This document shows positions 55,997 to 64,000 of a stretch of DNA of 64,000 bases, piece by piece. Origin of the DNA: Yersinia rochesterensis (lineage in GTDB: Bacteria; Pseudomonadota; Gammaproteobacteria; Enterobacterales; Enterobacteriaceae). The stretch covers positions 682,001 through 746,000 of the forward strand of contig NZ_CP032482.1 of assembly GCF_003600645.1 (NCBI RefSeq), read 5' to 3'. The first letter of the stretch is position 1; each line of letters begins with the position of its first letter. A program made the translations under genes and the position numbers. Under the pieces are notes generated by a model. It searched no databases, was not told the DNA's origin, and was given only the letters and a program-made list of their open reading frames with translations.

Positions 55997-56773
55997 TTAG
56001 TGCTGTTCAGCCCGCTTAAAAACTAACTCATTTTTCGCCGATAACCCAGCATCAAACTCATAACCTTCCAGATTAAAATCAACCAGTTGCTCTGGTTTTG
56101 TTAGCTTGTTCTGAATAATAAATCGGCTCATCAGGCCACGGGCTTTTTTGGCGTAGAAACTGATAATTTTATATTTGCCATTTTTCTCATCTAAAAAGGC
56201 CGGTTTAATCAGTGAGCCGGCCAGTTTGGCGGGCTTCACGGCCTTAAAGTATTCATCAGAGGCGAGGTTAATCAGCACGTTATCGCCTTGCTGCTCCAGT
56301 GCTTGATTCAGTTTCTCAGTTATCTGGTCGCCCCAGAATGAATAGAGATCTTTGCCGCGCGGATTAGCCAACTTGATCCCCATCTCCAGCCGATACGGCT
56401 GCATTAAGTCTAGCGGGCGCAATACGCCATAGAGGCCAGAAAGCATGCGCAAATGCTGTTGGGCAAAATCAAAATCAGCAGCGCTGAAATCCTGAGCTTG
56501 CATACCGGTGTAGACATCGCCTTTAAAGGCCAAAATGGCCTGACGCGCATTGTCTGGGGTAAAATTGGGTTGCCATTCGCCGAAACGGGCGGCATTCAAG
56601 CCGGCCAGTTTGTCGCTAATTCCCATTAGGCTGCTAATTTGCACTGGGGTCAGTTCACGGCAGATCTCGATAAGCTGTTGTGACTTATCCAACATTTCTG
56701 GCTGAGTAAATTTCTTGGTTGCTAACGGACTTTGATAATCAAGGGTTTTAGCCGGGGAAATTACAATAAGCAT
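55997..56773 (-). CDS. yaaA: YaaA, peroxide-resistance protein (DUF328)
   Basis: 258 residues. Starts [20 protein letters not shown] and contains [40 protein letters not shown] and [20 protein letters not shown], the family signature. In E. coli it lowers free iron and limits DNA damage under peroxide stress. Convergent with thrC as in E. coli. yaaJ, the next gene in E. coli, is not here. Confidence 0.95.
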   Translation of the reverse strand: MLIVISPAKTLDYQSPLATKKFTQPEMLDKSQQLIEICRELTPVQISSLMGISDKLAGLNAARFGEWQPNFTPDNARQAILAFKGDVYTGMQAQDFSAADFDFAQQHLRMLSGLYGVLRPLDLMQPYRLEMGIKLANPRGKDLYSFWGDQITEKLNQALEQQGDNVLINLASDEYFKAVKPAKLAGSLIKPAFLDEKNGKYKIISFYAKKARGLMSRFIIQNKLTKPEQLVDFNLEGYEFDAGLSAKNELVFKRAEQH

Positions 56774-57199
56774 AACGACATCCTAATGAGCCAAATAAGA
56801 CACTGTAGCAAAAAGCGCCAGCCAGCGAAAAGAAGATTGGGCGATTGCAGAGATAGATGGGCTGCTTTGTCAGAGATGCTATAGTTTAGCTAAATCGTCT
56901 CAGCACGTTAGGAATGGATAAAGTTGCTATTAACCTACCGGTTTCACGCTGTTTTGAAAGGCGAAAACGGTTGCGAACCGAATACTGCGCTTTTGCGGTT
57001 TTTTTAATCAGTTTAACTGCCTTGCACCAAGGCTTACGCATGTTATTATCAAGACAAGGCAGGTGTCGAAATCGCTAATATTGCGAAACGGCTAACATTC
57101 CGAATGAGATAAAGCGCCATTTCGGCAATATACTCTTTCGACAAGCATAAAAGTTGCGACATGCCAAAAGTTCATGCACAAACGATGAGAAACGACAAC
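56774..57199. other. talB upstream region with two alternative hairpins
   Basis: 426 bp without a gene. CGGTTGCGAACCG (56968-56980) forms one small hairpin. Its AACCG arm can instead pair with CGGTT at 56996-57000, which runs into a T7 tract, so the two structures exclude each other. This is an attenuator-like layout about 200 bases before talB, or a terminator of a short RNA. The stems are only five base pairs, so caution is needed. Confidence 0.35.
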
Positions 57200-58153
57200 A
57201 TGACCGATAAACTTACTTCCCTACGTCAAATCACCACTGTAGTAGCAGATACTGGGGATATCGCGGCAATGAAGCTGTATCAGCCGCAAGATGCAACTAC
57301 CAACCCATCATTGATTCTGAATGCTGCTCAAATTCCTGAATACCGCAAGCTGATTGACGACGCTATTGCTTGGGCGCGCGAACAAAGCAGCGATCACGCT
57401 CAGCAAATCGTGGATGCCACTGACAAACTGGCGGTTAATATTGGTTTGGAAATCCTGAAACTGATCCCAGGCCGTATTTCTACTGAAGTAGATGCCCGCC
57501 TGTCTTACGACACCACTGCCAGCGTGGCAAAAGCTAAGCGCTTGATCAAACTGTATAACGAAGCTGGTATCAGTAATGACCGCATTCTGATCAAATTGGC
57601 CTCTACCTGGCAGGGTATCCGTGCTGCAGAGCAGCTGGAAAAAGAAGGCATTAACTGTAACCTGACTCTGCTGTTCTCCTTCGCTCAGGCGCGTGCTTGT
57701 GCTGAAGCAGGTGTGTTCCTGATTTCACCGTTTGTTGGCCGTATTCTTGACTGGTACAAAGCCAATGGCGACAAAAAAGAGTTCGCACCACACGAAGATC
57801 CAGGTGTTGTTTCTGTGACCGAGATTTACCAGTATTACAAACAACACGGCTATAAGACTGTCGTTATGGGCGCAAGCTTCCGTAATCTGGGTGAAATCAT
57901 CGAACTGGCTGGTTGTGACCGTCTGACTATCGCGCCATCGCTGCTGAAAGAGTTAGCAGAAAGCGAAGGCCCGGTAGAACGTAAATTGTCTTATACCGGT
58001 GAAGTTCAGGCTAAACCTACGCCACTGACTGAAGCTGAGTTCTACTGGCAGCACAATCAGGACCCAATGGCGATTGATAAGCTGGCTGATGGCATTCGCA
58101 AATTTGCTGTTGATCAGGGCAAGCTTGAGAAAATGATCTCAGACCTGCTGTAA
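57200..58153 (+). CDS. talB: TalB, transaldolase B
   Basis: 317 residues from ATG 57200 ([20 protein letters not shown]), the E. coli length; the frame from 57161 adds 13 unconserved residues. The Schiff-base lysine is in [20 protein letters not shown]. Other core parts are [15 protein letters not shown] and [20 protein letters not shown]. It moves a dihydroxyacetone unit between sugar phosphates in the pentose phosphate pathway. Confidence 0.98.
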   Translation: MTDKLTSLRQITTVVADTGDIAAMKLYQPQDATTNPSLILNAAQIPEYRKLIDDAIAWAREQSSDHAQQIVDATDKLAVNIGLEILKLIPGRISTEVDARLSYDTTASVAKAKRLIKLYNEAGISNDRILIKLASTWQGIRAAEQLEKEGINCNLTLLFSFAQARACAEAGVFLISPFVGRILDWYKANGDKKEFAPHEDPGVVSVTEIYQYYKQHGYKTVVMGASFRNLGEIIELAGCDRLTIAPSLLKELAESEGPVERKLSYTGEVQAKPTPLTEAEFYWQHNQDPMAIDKLADGIRKFAVDQGKLEKMISDLL

Positions 58154-58192
58154 TTTGACTGGCGGTGATTGATTCTCCGCAGTTATTTGACG

Positions 58193-58219
58193 AAAAAGGT
58201 GGCGTAAGCCGCCTTTTTT
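58193..58219 (+). terminator. Terminator of talB
   Basis: AAAAAGGTGGC, loop GTAA, GCCGCCTTTTTT: stem with one wobble and a six-base U-tract, 40 bases past the stop. Confidence 0.88.
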
Positions 58220-58225
58220 ATTGCC

Positions 58226-58352
58226 TATACCCTAAATAATTTGAGTGGCAGGAAGTTGGCAACTGAGTGAACCCAATGGGTTGAGATAACTCAATGATTT
58301 GGGTAAACAAGGGCAGCGAACACACATGAGATTTGAAGGATGACGGGTATAT
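58226..58352 (+). repeat. ERIC element between talB and mog
   Basis: 127 bp from TATACCCTAAATAATTTGAG to TTTGAAGGATGACGGGTATA. The centre is diverged (AACCCAATGGGTTGAGATAA, CTCAATGATTTGGGT) but keeps the symmetry. Confidence 0.88.
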
Positions 58353-58434
58353 AACCTGAGGCTAGCAGCAGTTCCAGTAACATGGGGTATGCTATTATTC
58401 GCCACAGATAAAGGGTTTTCGTCGAGGTAGTTAT

Positions 58435-59022
58435 ATGAATACATTGCGTATAGGTTTAGTTTCCGTCTCTGATCGCGCATCAAGTGGGGTATATCAGGAT
58501 AAAGGCATTCCAGCACTGGAAGAGTGGTTGGCAAGCGCGTTAACCACTCCTTTTGACATAGAAACCCGCCTTATCCCCGATGAGCAAACTCTGATTGAAC
58601 AAACCCTGTGTGAATTAGTTGATGAGATGGGGTGTCACTTGGTATTGACCACCGGTGGTACAGGCCCGGCAAGGCGTGATGTCACCCCTGATGCCACCTT
58701 GGCTATCGCCGATCGGCAAATGCCGGGTTTTGGTGAACAAATGCGCCAAATCAGCCTTCATTTCGTCCCTACCGCTATATTATCCCGGCAGGTAGGGGTT
58801 ATCCGTAAGCAGGCATTGATTATCAACTTACCGGGGCAGCCTAAATCTATCAAAGAGACCCTTGAAGGAGTGAAAGATGCTCAGTCGAAGGTTGTCGTTG
58901 CGGGTATTTTTGCCAGTGTGCCTTATTGCATTCAACTACTGGATGGGCCTTATATAGAGACCAATGCTAAAGTGGTAGCGGCTTTTCGTCCGAAGAATGC
59001 AATTATCGATATAAAAAGCTAA
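58435..59022 (+). CDS. mog: Mog, molybdopterin adenylyltransferase
   Basis: 195 residues, the E. coli length. RIGLVSVSDRASSGVYQDKG at the start, the MPT-binding LTTGGTGPARRDVTPDATLA and IINLPGQPKSIKETLEGV near the end. It adenylates molybdopterin before molybdate insertion by MoeA. Between talB and satP as in E. coli, with two extra genes inserted before satP. Confidence 0.97.
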   Translation: MNTLRIGLVSVSDRASSGVYQDKGIPALEEWLASALTTPFDIETRLIPDEQTLIEQTLCELVDEMGCHLVLTTGGTGPARRDVTPDATLAIADRQMPGFGEQMRQISLHFVPTAILSRQVGVIRKQALIINLPGQPKSIKETLEGVKDAQSKVVVAGIFASVPYCIQLLDGPYIETNAKVVAAFRPKNAIIDIKS

Positions 59023-59150
59023 ATTAAAACTTTTTACAACATAAGATACCATTCTGTGAGTGTGGGGAATTTTGTACGGTATAGTCATATTTACTTTACA
59101 AAAAGCTGAAAATATTTTTCTTCCCCTACTCTGGTTTATTACGGTGTCAT

Positions 59151-60518
59151 ATGTCTCAAGAACACAGTCTATCTCAAGTCGACTTATCGCAACCTCATGT
59201 TGCCCAACAAGATAATCATAATCGTCGGCTAAATAAGCAAGATTATAAAACCCTCACCTTGGCTGCGTTAGGTGGGGCGCTTGAGTTTTACGATTTCATT
59301 ATTTTCGTCTTCTTTGCTGCGGTTATCGGCGATCTTTTCTTCCCAGTCGATATGCCTGAGTGGCTGCGTCAGGTACAGACATTCGGTATTTTTGCGGCGG
59401 GTTACCTGGCGCGTCCGCTGGGCGGCATTATCATGGCGCATTTTGGTGACTTGGTTGGCCGTAAGAAGATGTTTACTCTCAGTATTCTATTAATGGCATT
59501 GCCAACACTCGCGATTGGTATGCTGCCGACGTATGCTTCTATCGGCATTGCAGCTCCGCTGCTGTTGCTGCTAATGCGCGTATTGCAAGGTGCGGCAATT
59601 GGTGGTGAAGTTCCCGGTGCATGGGTATTTGTCGCGGAACACGTACCGCGTCGGCGCATTGGTATTGCTTGCGGTACTTTAACTGCGGGTTTGACGGCAG
59701 GGATCTTACTGGGGTCACTGGTGGCCACTGCGATGAACACGACCTTAAGTCCTCAGGCTATTTTAGATGGTGGTTGGCGTGTACCGTTCTTCCTCGGCGG
59801 GATTTTCGGCTTGTTCGCCATGTATTTACGCCGTTGGTTACAGGAAACCCCAATCTTTAAAGAAATGCAGGCACGTAAAACTTTAGCTGAGGAGCTGCCA
59901 CTGAAATCTGTGGTGGTCAATCATAAGAAAGAAATAGTGGTTTCGATGCTGCTGACTTGGTTGCTGTCTGCCGGTATCGTAGTCGTTATCTTGATGACCC
60001 CGACTTATTTACAGAAGCAATTCGGCGTACTGCCAGCACTGGCATTACAAGCAAACAGTCTGGCTATTGTCGCGTTGGTATTTGGTTGTGTGATTGCGGG
60101 TCTTGTTATTGACCGTTTCGGTGCGAGTAAAACCTTTATTGTTGGTAGCCTGATGTTGGCGGTGTCGACATGGTCGTTTTATCATACTAATCTGACTGAC
60201 CCTGGTCAGTTATTTACACATTATATGTTGGCTGGATTCTGTGTCGGTATCGTCGGCGCAGTGCCATATGTCATGGTGCGCGCATTCCCGGCTGAGATTC
60301 GTTTTACTGGAATTTCTTTCTCCTACAATGTGGCGTATGCCATTTTTGGTGGGTTGACACCTATCGTGGTGACCTTATTGATGAAGGTGACTCCTATGGC
60401 CCCCGCGTATTACATGTTGTTGTTATCGCTGGTGGGATTCTTGTTAGGAATCTATCTACGCAATGATATTAATAGTGATGTGAAAATTCAGATGTCAAAG
60501 AAAGCCTTGGCTGAGTAA
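59151..60518 (+). CDS. MFS transporter of the metabolite:H+ symporter (MHS) family
   Basis: 455 residues, twelve membrane helices. GALEFYDFIIFVFFAAVIGD and the loop GDLVGRKKMFTLSILLMALP are the MHS signatures, together with GAAIGGEVPGAWVFVAEHVP and RFTGISFSYNVAYAIFGGLT. It resembles proton symporters for organic acids or osmolytes such as ProP, KgtP and ShiA. No ProP-like C-terminal coiled coil is present. Substrate unknown. Absent from the E. coli mog-satP interval, so a lineage-specific gene. Confidence 0.88.
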   Translation: MSQEHSLSQVDLSQPHVAQQDNHNRRLNKQDYKTLTLAALGGALEFYDFIIFVFFAAVIGDLFFPVDMPEWLRQVQTFGIFAAGYLARPLGGIIMAHFGDLVGRKKMFTLSILLMALPTLAIGMLPTYASIGIAAPLLLLLMRVLQGAAIGGEVPGAWVFVAEHVPRRRIGIACGTLTAGLTAGILLGSLVATAMNTTLSPQAILDGGWRVPFFLGGIFGLFAMYLRRWLQETPIFKEMQARKTLAEELPLKSVVVNHKKEIVVSMLLTWLLSAGIVVVILMTPTYLQKQFGVLPALALQANSLAIVALVFGCVIAGLVIDRFGASKTFIVGSLMLAVSTWSFYHTNLTDPGQLFTHYMLAGFCVGIVGAVPYVMVRAFPAEIRFTGISFSYNVAYAIFGGLTPIVVTLLMKVTPMAPAYYMLLLSLVGFLLGIYLRNDINSDVKIQMSKKALAE

Positions 60519-60556
60519 AGGCCGCTCAGAAATAAGTACAAAGCCAATTTTAATAA

Positions 60557-60583
60557 AAAGAGCTCAAAAATTATGAGCTCTTT
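60557..60583. terminator. Bidirectional terminator between the symporter and the crystallin-like gene
   Basis: AAAGAGCTCA and TGAGCTCTTT pair perfectly around AAAATTA, with A and T runs outside. It can end both converging transcripts. Confidence 0.85.
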
Positions 60584-60597
60584 CGATATTCATGTTC

Positions 60598-63051
60598 TTA
60601 TAATTCATCGTTGAAAGCGGCCCCAATGAACGTAAATCCGACCTTTTGTTTAACGCGAGCTGAGGGCTGGGAAATAACTTCCGAATATAATGTTCTGGCG
60701 CTTTGCTGCTGTAAATATCGAGCCAATTCTCTGACTGCAGCCGTTCCTGCTCCTCTCACTGTTCCGTCTCTATCGGGTGATAATACAAAATTTGGAAATG
60801 TTGCAGATGCCACTAGTTCAACCTCATTTCGACTATTGAACCTATCTGCGACAATTATCGTGACAATTTGTCCCCGCAATTTGACGACTACATATATTTC
60901 CCCAGGACGCTGAATGAGTAACCTACGGTGAATAATACTGGTAACTATGTGTCCGGCATGTAGCAGTTTACTGAGTGAGGTATTTGTATCGCTCGCACTG
61001 GCCGCGCTAGCTTCTTCCATATGAGTGCCTTGATACTCTTGTCCCCATTGAGCTATTGTTTCCCTGAGTTTTTTTCGCATAGCTTGTGAATTGGCAATTT
61101 CGATATCCGACAGTCTTTTTTCCTCCTCGGGAGAGAGTGTGGGGATAATTTCCACTTCAAATTCTAATTCAGGGTGTTCTACTGCAATACCTTGTTCCAT
61201 AATGGTTGGTATTGTTGGGGTATAAATAAAGGTATCGAGTAACAACTCATAAATACCAAGTGGTAATAGTTCTACTGCGGACGGATTTTCACTGGATGAG
61301 TAATAAATACTATAATTAATATAACTCAGTTGTGCATAATCAAAAGCACTTTTAACATTTCTGATAGAGTTTTCATGACTGTTATCTGTTATCTTTTCTC
61401 TGATATTTTTAATTAATCGACTTTCTAACTCTGTGTTTTGCACTGCAACTCCAGTGCTTCCTGTTCTTATAGTAGAGTCTATCACCCTACCAAAGAAATC
61501 CGAATTCCAAGTTTCTAAACTATTGCCAAATAATAAAGTGAAGTCAGTCATTATATCTAATGTCCAGTCTATGCACGGAGGCCTTACTTGTCGTATTTGG
61601 CGTGAACTCAGAATAGAATAGATAGAAATATTGCAAGCTTTTATTGTGGCCGGTAGGCTGAGGGATTGGCTATAAGTTGTGTTGTCGATATAAGTGAGAT
61701 TCATGTTGTTGCTTATGCTATCGGATATTTCTTTATCTACAAAATCATTATTTTTTAGTGGGGTGCTCTTTCCTGCAATATGTAATGTTTTCCCTTTTGT
61801 ATTACTGTGAAAAAATTTATCCGCACTGAATACGATACTATCCAATTGTTGGCACTTGTCTTGCGTAATATAATTATAGATATTCAAAAAAGGGGTGAAA
61901 AAACAGATGATCTGACTTATTTGTGTTAAGTCTCTTTTTTCCCATCTTTTATCACCAGTATCTGCGGTAAGTATCGATTTTTCAAGAATTAATGGAGTAT
62001 CTTCATTGAAGTTATTTATTATTATTTCTGGTTGTATGTTAGTTTCGGAATCCCAATTAAAGGATATAATGGGTGACGTATCCACAACGTTATGTTTCAG
62101 TGTTTGAACGAATTGAGTTTGTACCGTATCTTTTTGTATTTGTATAATGAATGATAGATTATCGATATTAATATAACGGTCAAAATAAAATTTATTAGTC
62201 ATTTTATGATCAGAGAGTATAATTTGTCTTTTATTTAAAGTAATGTTCGGGCCGTTATATAAATTAAGCGTATAATTATCGTGTTCCCCAAGATCGCTTG
62301 TGTTAAAAACAAGTAGAATCTGTTTGTTTTTTAAACGCTCGTCATCCCAATACTTACCAAAAGCATCGATAAGATCTATTCTATAGCTGTCGCTAATAAC
62401 GCATTGTTGATCGCAACTAAGGCCTTCATTTTTTGATACTCTGATGCTAGTAATGGCATCACTCATTCGTAGGGCTTTTAAGCTATGATTAGCCATGCTC
62501 TCTGTTAATGAAAAAAAAGGAGAATGGAAATTATCATTCTTATATATCTTAGCCATCATTCCTTGGGGGACTGTTATGGATTTAATACTATCATTATGAA
62601 TGGGTAATACTTCTCGGCCAGACTCAATGAGGGGTTCGCTATCATTATATAAATCTATCTGTTGGTTTGATGCTAAACAGGTGCTATCCCCTTGGAATTT
62701 ATCTTCTGTATAAAAACAGATGGCAGGTTCTATTTCGTATGAGTTTATTGTGTTATATAACCCAGATAACTTTAATTCTGGCAGATTAATATCATTCTTT
62801 AATGTTGTTTTTTTTCCAGAAAAATCGACGCCATCATAAAGGGTCACAATCATCCCGGGCGGGACAGAGATTGATTCTATTTTATTATTAAAACCATCAT
62901 TGAAAACTGAGTTTGATTCACTTTCTGCGGAGCAAAATGATTCTCCACCAAAATCCGCTAGTTCATAAAAACAAACTTTAGCTTTATATGAATAGGCTGG
63001 TTGCGATATTATTGATACAATCATTATTAATAGTTTTATGACTATTCGCAT
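60598..63051 (-). CDS. Secreted beta/gamma-crystallin protein with a GNAT-like C-terminal domain
   Basis: 817 residues from ATG 63051, chosen because AAGGA lies eight bases upstream and the signal peptide (RIVIKLLIMIVSIISQPAYS) then starts at once; the ATG at 63075 has no ribosome binding site. Two crystallin-type domains follow: VCFYELADFGGESFCSAE to YNTINSYEI, and ICFYTEDKFQGDSTCLAS to SDAITSIRVSK. A long central region of unknown type runs to about residue 640. The C-terminus has the order of a GNAT acetyltransferase: a strand VELVASATFPNFVL, the acetyl-CoA loop RGAGTA (pattern R-x-x-G-x-A) and helix AVRELARYLQQQ, then SEVISQPSARVKQKVGFTF. An acetyl-CoA-using domain on an exported protein suggests delivery into another cell (inference). 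The gene is AT-rich except for its last 500 bases, which hints at a mosaic origin. No immunity or secretion gene is adjacent. Confidence 0.75.
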   Translation of the reverse strand: MRIVIKLLIMIVSIISQPAYSYKAKVCFYELADFGGESFCSAESESNSVFNDGFNNKIESISVPPGMIVTLYDGVDFSGKKTTLKNDINLPELKLSGLYNTINSYEIEPAICFYTEDKFQGDSTCLASNQQIDLYNDSEPLIESGREVLPIHNDSIKSITVPQGMMAKIYKNDNFHSPFFSLTESMANHSLKALRMSDAITSIRVSKNEGLSCDQQCVISDSYRIDLIDAFGKYWDDERLKNKQILLVFNTSDLGEHDNYTLNLYNGPNITLNKRQIILSDHKMTNKFYFDRYINIDNLSFIIQIQKDTVQTQFVQTLKHNVVDTSPIISFNWDSETNIQPEIIINNFNEDTPLILEKSILTADTGDKRWEKRDLTQISQIICFFTPFLNIYNYITQDKCQQLDSIVFSADKFFHSNTKGKTLHIAGKSTPLKNNDFVDKEISDSISNNMNLTYIDNTTYSQSLSLPATIKACNISIYSILSSRQIRQVRPPCIDWTLDIMTDFTLLFGNSLETWNSDFFGRVIDSTIRTGSTGVAVQNTELESRLIKNIREKITDNSHENSIRNVKSAFDYAQLSYINYSIYYSSSENPSAVELLPLGIYELLLDTFIYTPTIPTIMEQGIAVEHPELEFEVEIIPTLSPEEEKRLSDIEIANSQAMRKKLRETIAQWGQEYQGTHMEEASAASASDTNTSLSKLLHAGHIVTSIIHRRLLIQRPGEIYVVVKLRGQIVTIIVADRFNSRNEVELVASATFPNFVLSPDRDGTVRGAGTAAVRELARYLQQQSARTLYSEVISQPSARVKQKVGFTFIGAAFNDEL

Positions 63052-63210
63052 AGGCGAATCCTTAATTTTAGGCATTGCGTTATCTATAGGGGGCGATGTT
63101 ATATGATGCTATCCCTCTTCACATTATTTATTTTTATTGTTCTTATTTATTATTTTATTGTATTGATTTTAATGAGGCTATTTATTTTTTAGAACTAATG
63201 TATAGATATA

Positions 63211-63243
63211 AAAAAACACTCTGAATATAAATGTTCAGAGTGT
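63211..63243 (-). terminator. Terminator of satP
   Basis: On the minus strand GACACTCTGAACATTTATA-TTCAGAGTG folds with a ten-base stem (ACACTCTGAA against TTCAGAGTGT) and is followed by TTTTTTT, 33 bases past satP. Confidence 0.9.
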
Positions 63244-63275
63244 CATTAAATATAAACTTTCTCAGTGGACTGTAA

Positions 63276-63869
63276 TTAAGCTACAGATTGCACATGCAAA
63301 GTCTGGTTTGGTTCACCAATTGGCAGGACCGTACGGCCATATTGTTCGTTCAAAACTTCAGCCATGGCCAGGTAAATAGCGCTGGCACCACAAATAATGC
63401 CTTCGAAACCGGCGAAAACCAGCAGCGAATGGTTGCCGGTGAAGTTACCGACCGCCAACAGAGCAAACAGTAGCGTCAGGCTACCGAAAACAAACTGCAA
63501 AGCGCGGTTCGCTGGCAAGGTACCGAAGAACATAAACAGTGTGAAGATACCCCATAGACCTAAATAAACGCCGAGGAACTGTGCGTCGGTGGCTTCTGCC
63601 AGACCCATTTTGGGTAACATCAGCAAACCGACCAGGCTCAGCCAAAATGCGCCATATGAGGTAAATGCAGTTGCAGCAAAAGTATTGCCTTTCTTATACT
63701 CCAGCATACCTGCCAGAATTTGTGCCAAACCGCCATAAAAAATCCCCATACTCAAAATAACAGAGGTTAAAGGGAAGAAGCCTGCATTGTGCAGGTTAAG
63801 CAAGACGGTAGTCATCCCAAAACCCATCAGGCCTAATGGGCCAGGATTCGCCAACTTGGTGGTGTTCAT
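63276..63869 (-). CDS. satP: SatP (YaaH), acetate/succinate:H+ symporter
   Basis: 197 residues. [20 protein letters not shown] carries the GPR1/FUN34/YaaH signature; six hydrophobic segments follow, with [20 protein letters not shown] and [20 protein letters not shown]. It takes up acetate and succinate across the inner membrane. The start [10 protein letters not shown] matches the E. coli protein. In E. coli it follows mog directly; here two genes intervene. The sequence from 63870 to the window end shows no clear gene. Confidence 0.96.
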   Translation of the reverse strand: MNTTKLANPGPLGLMGFGMTTVLLNLHNAGFFPLTSVILSMGIFYGGLAQILAGMLEYKKGNTFAATAFTSYGAFWLSLVGLLMLPKMGLAEATDAQFLGVYLGLWGIFTLFMFFGTLPANRALQFVFGSLTLLFALLAVGNFTGNHSLLVFAGFEGIICGASAIYLAMAEVLNEQYGRTVLPIGEPNQTLHVQSVA

Positions 63870-64000
63870 AAGTCCTCTGCAAGTAACAGAATGCTAAAAA
63901 AAATGGATAATTATCCGAATAAGTATAAATCGCCTGAATGACCAAGAAGTCGTCGATATCCCTCAGTGCGCGCGGCATCATAATGATCCGCGCGGTTGGA

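Overview
This window is a chromosomal segment of an enterobacterium, best matched by the genus Yersinia (Y. enterocolitica-like). Three things support this. The gene order from rsmC-holD-rimI through deoCABD, serB-radA-nadR, slt-trpR, rob-creA-arcA and thrLABC to talB-mog-satP follows the E. coli 99-0 minute region, while yjjG, lplA, yjjW/yjjI, creBCD, yjtD and yaaJ are missing from their E. coli positions. Encoded proteins are close to E. coli products in length and motifs. The spacers carry many ERIC repeats, two of them in the long form known from Yersinia.

Layout. 1-812: 3' end of dhaM (PTS-dependent dihydroxyacetone kinase). 856-9081: an AT-rich six-gene unit on the minus strand encoding a 2OG-Fe(II) oxygenase, an MFS transporter, two glycosyltransferases, a GMC flavoprotein and a NodU/TobZ-type carbamoyltransferase. 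It looks like an accessory small-molecule pathway lying between dhaM and its likely regulator dhaR (9582-11501). 11777-12462: wreck of a ferric-siderophore uptake locus (start of a periplasmic binding protein joined to the end of a TonB-dependent receptor) with Fur boxes and an ERIC. 12615-14325: a diguanylate cyclase and Fur-controlled yjjZ. 14411-14835: two identical tRNA-Leu(CAG) genes with an ERIC between them.

14920-24274: a LysR/aldo-keto reductase pair, rsmC, holD-rimI, prfC, osmY, ytjA, yjjU-yjjV. 24339-30515: nucleoside import and deoxynucleoside catabolism (a CNT transporter plus deoCABD). Both promoters show two CRP-like sites spaced exactly 52 bp, as at CytR/CRP promoters. 30565-36479: ytjB, serB, radA, a small lipoprotein, a frameshifted orphan gene and nadR, which has a perfect NadR box at its own promoter. 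36485-43262: an MDR oxidoreductase/LysR pair, ettA and a P2-type ATPase. 43780-50349: slt, trpR (with trp operator), yjjX, gpmB, rob, creA, arcA and the small gene yjjY. 50999-55990: the threonine operon with promoter, leader peptide, attenuator, thrA, thrB and thrC. 55997-63869: yaaA, talB, mog, an MHS-family symporter, a large secreted beta/gamma-crystallin protein ending in a GNAT-like domain, and satP.

Most of the window is conserved core genome. The regions most worth attention are the 856-9081 cluster and the secreted protein at 60598-63051. I found no CRISPR array, intact insertion sequence, prophage or rRNA gene.
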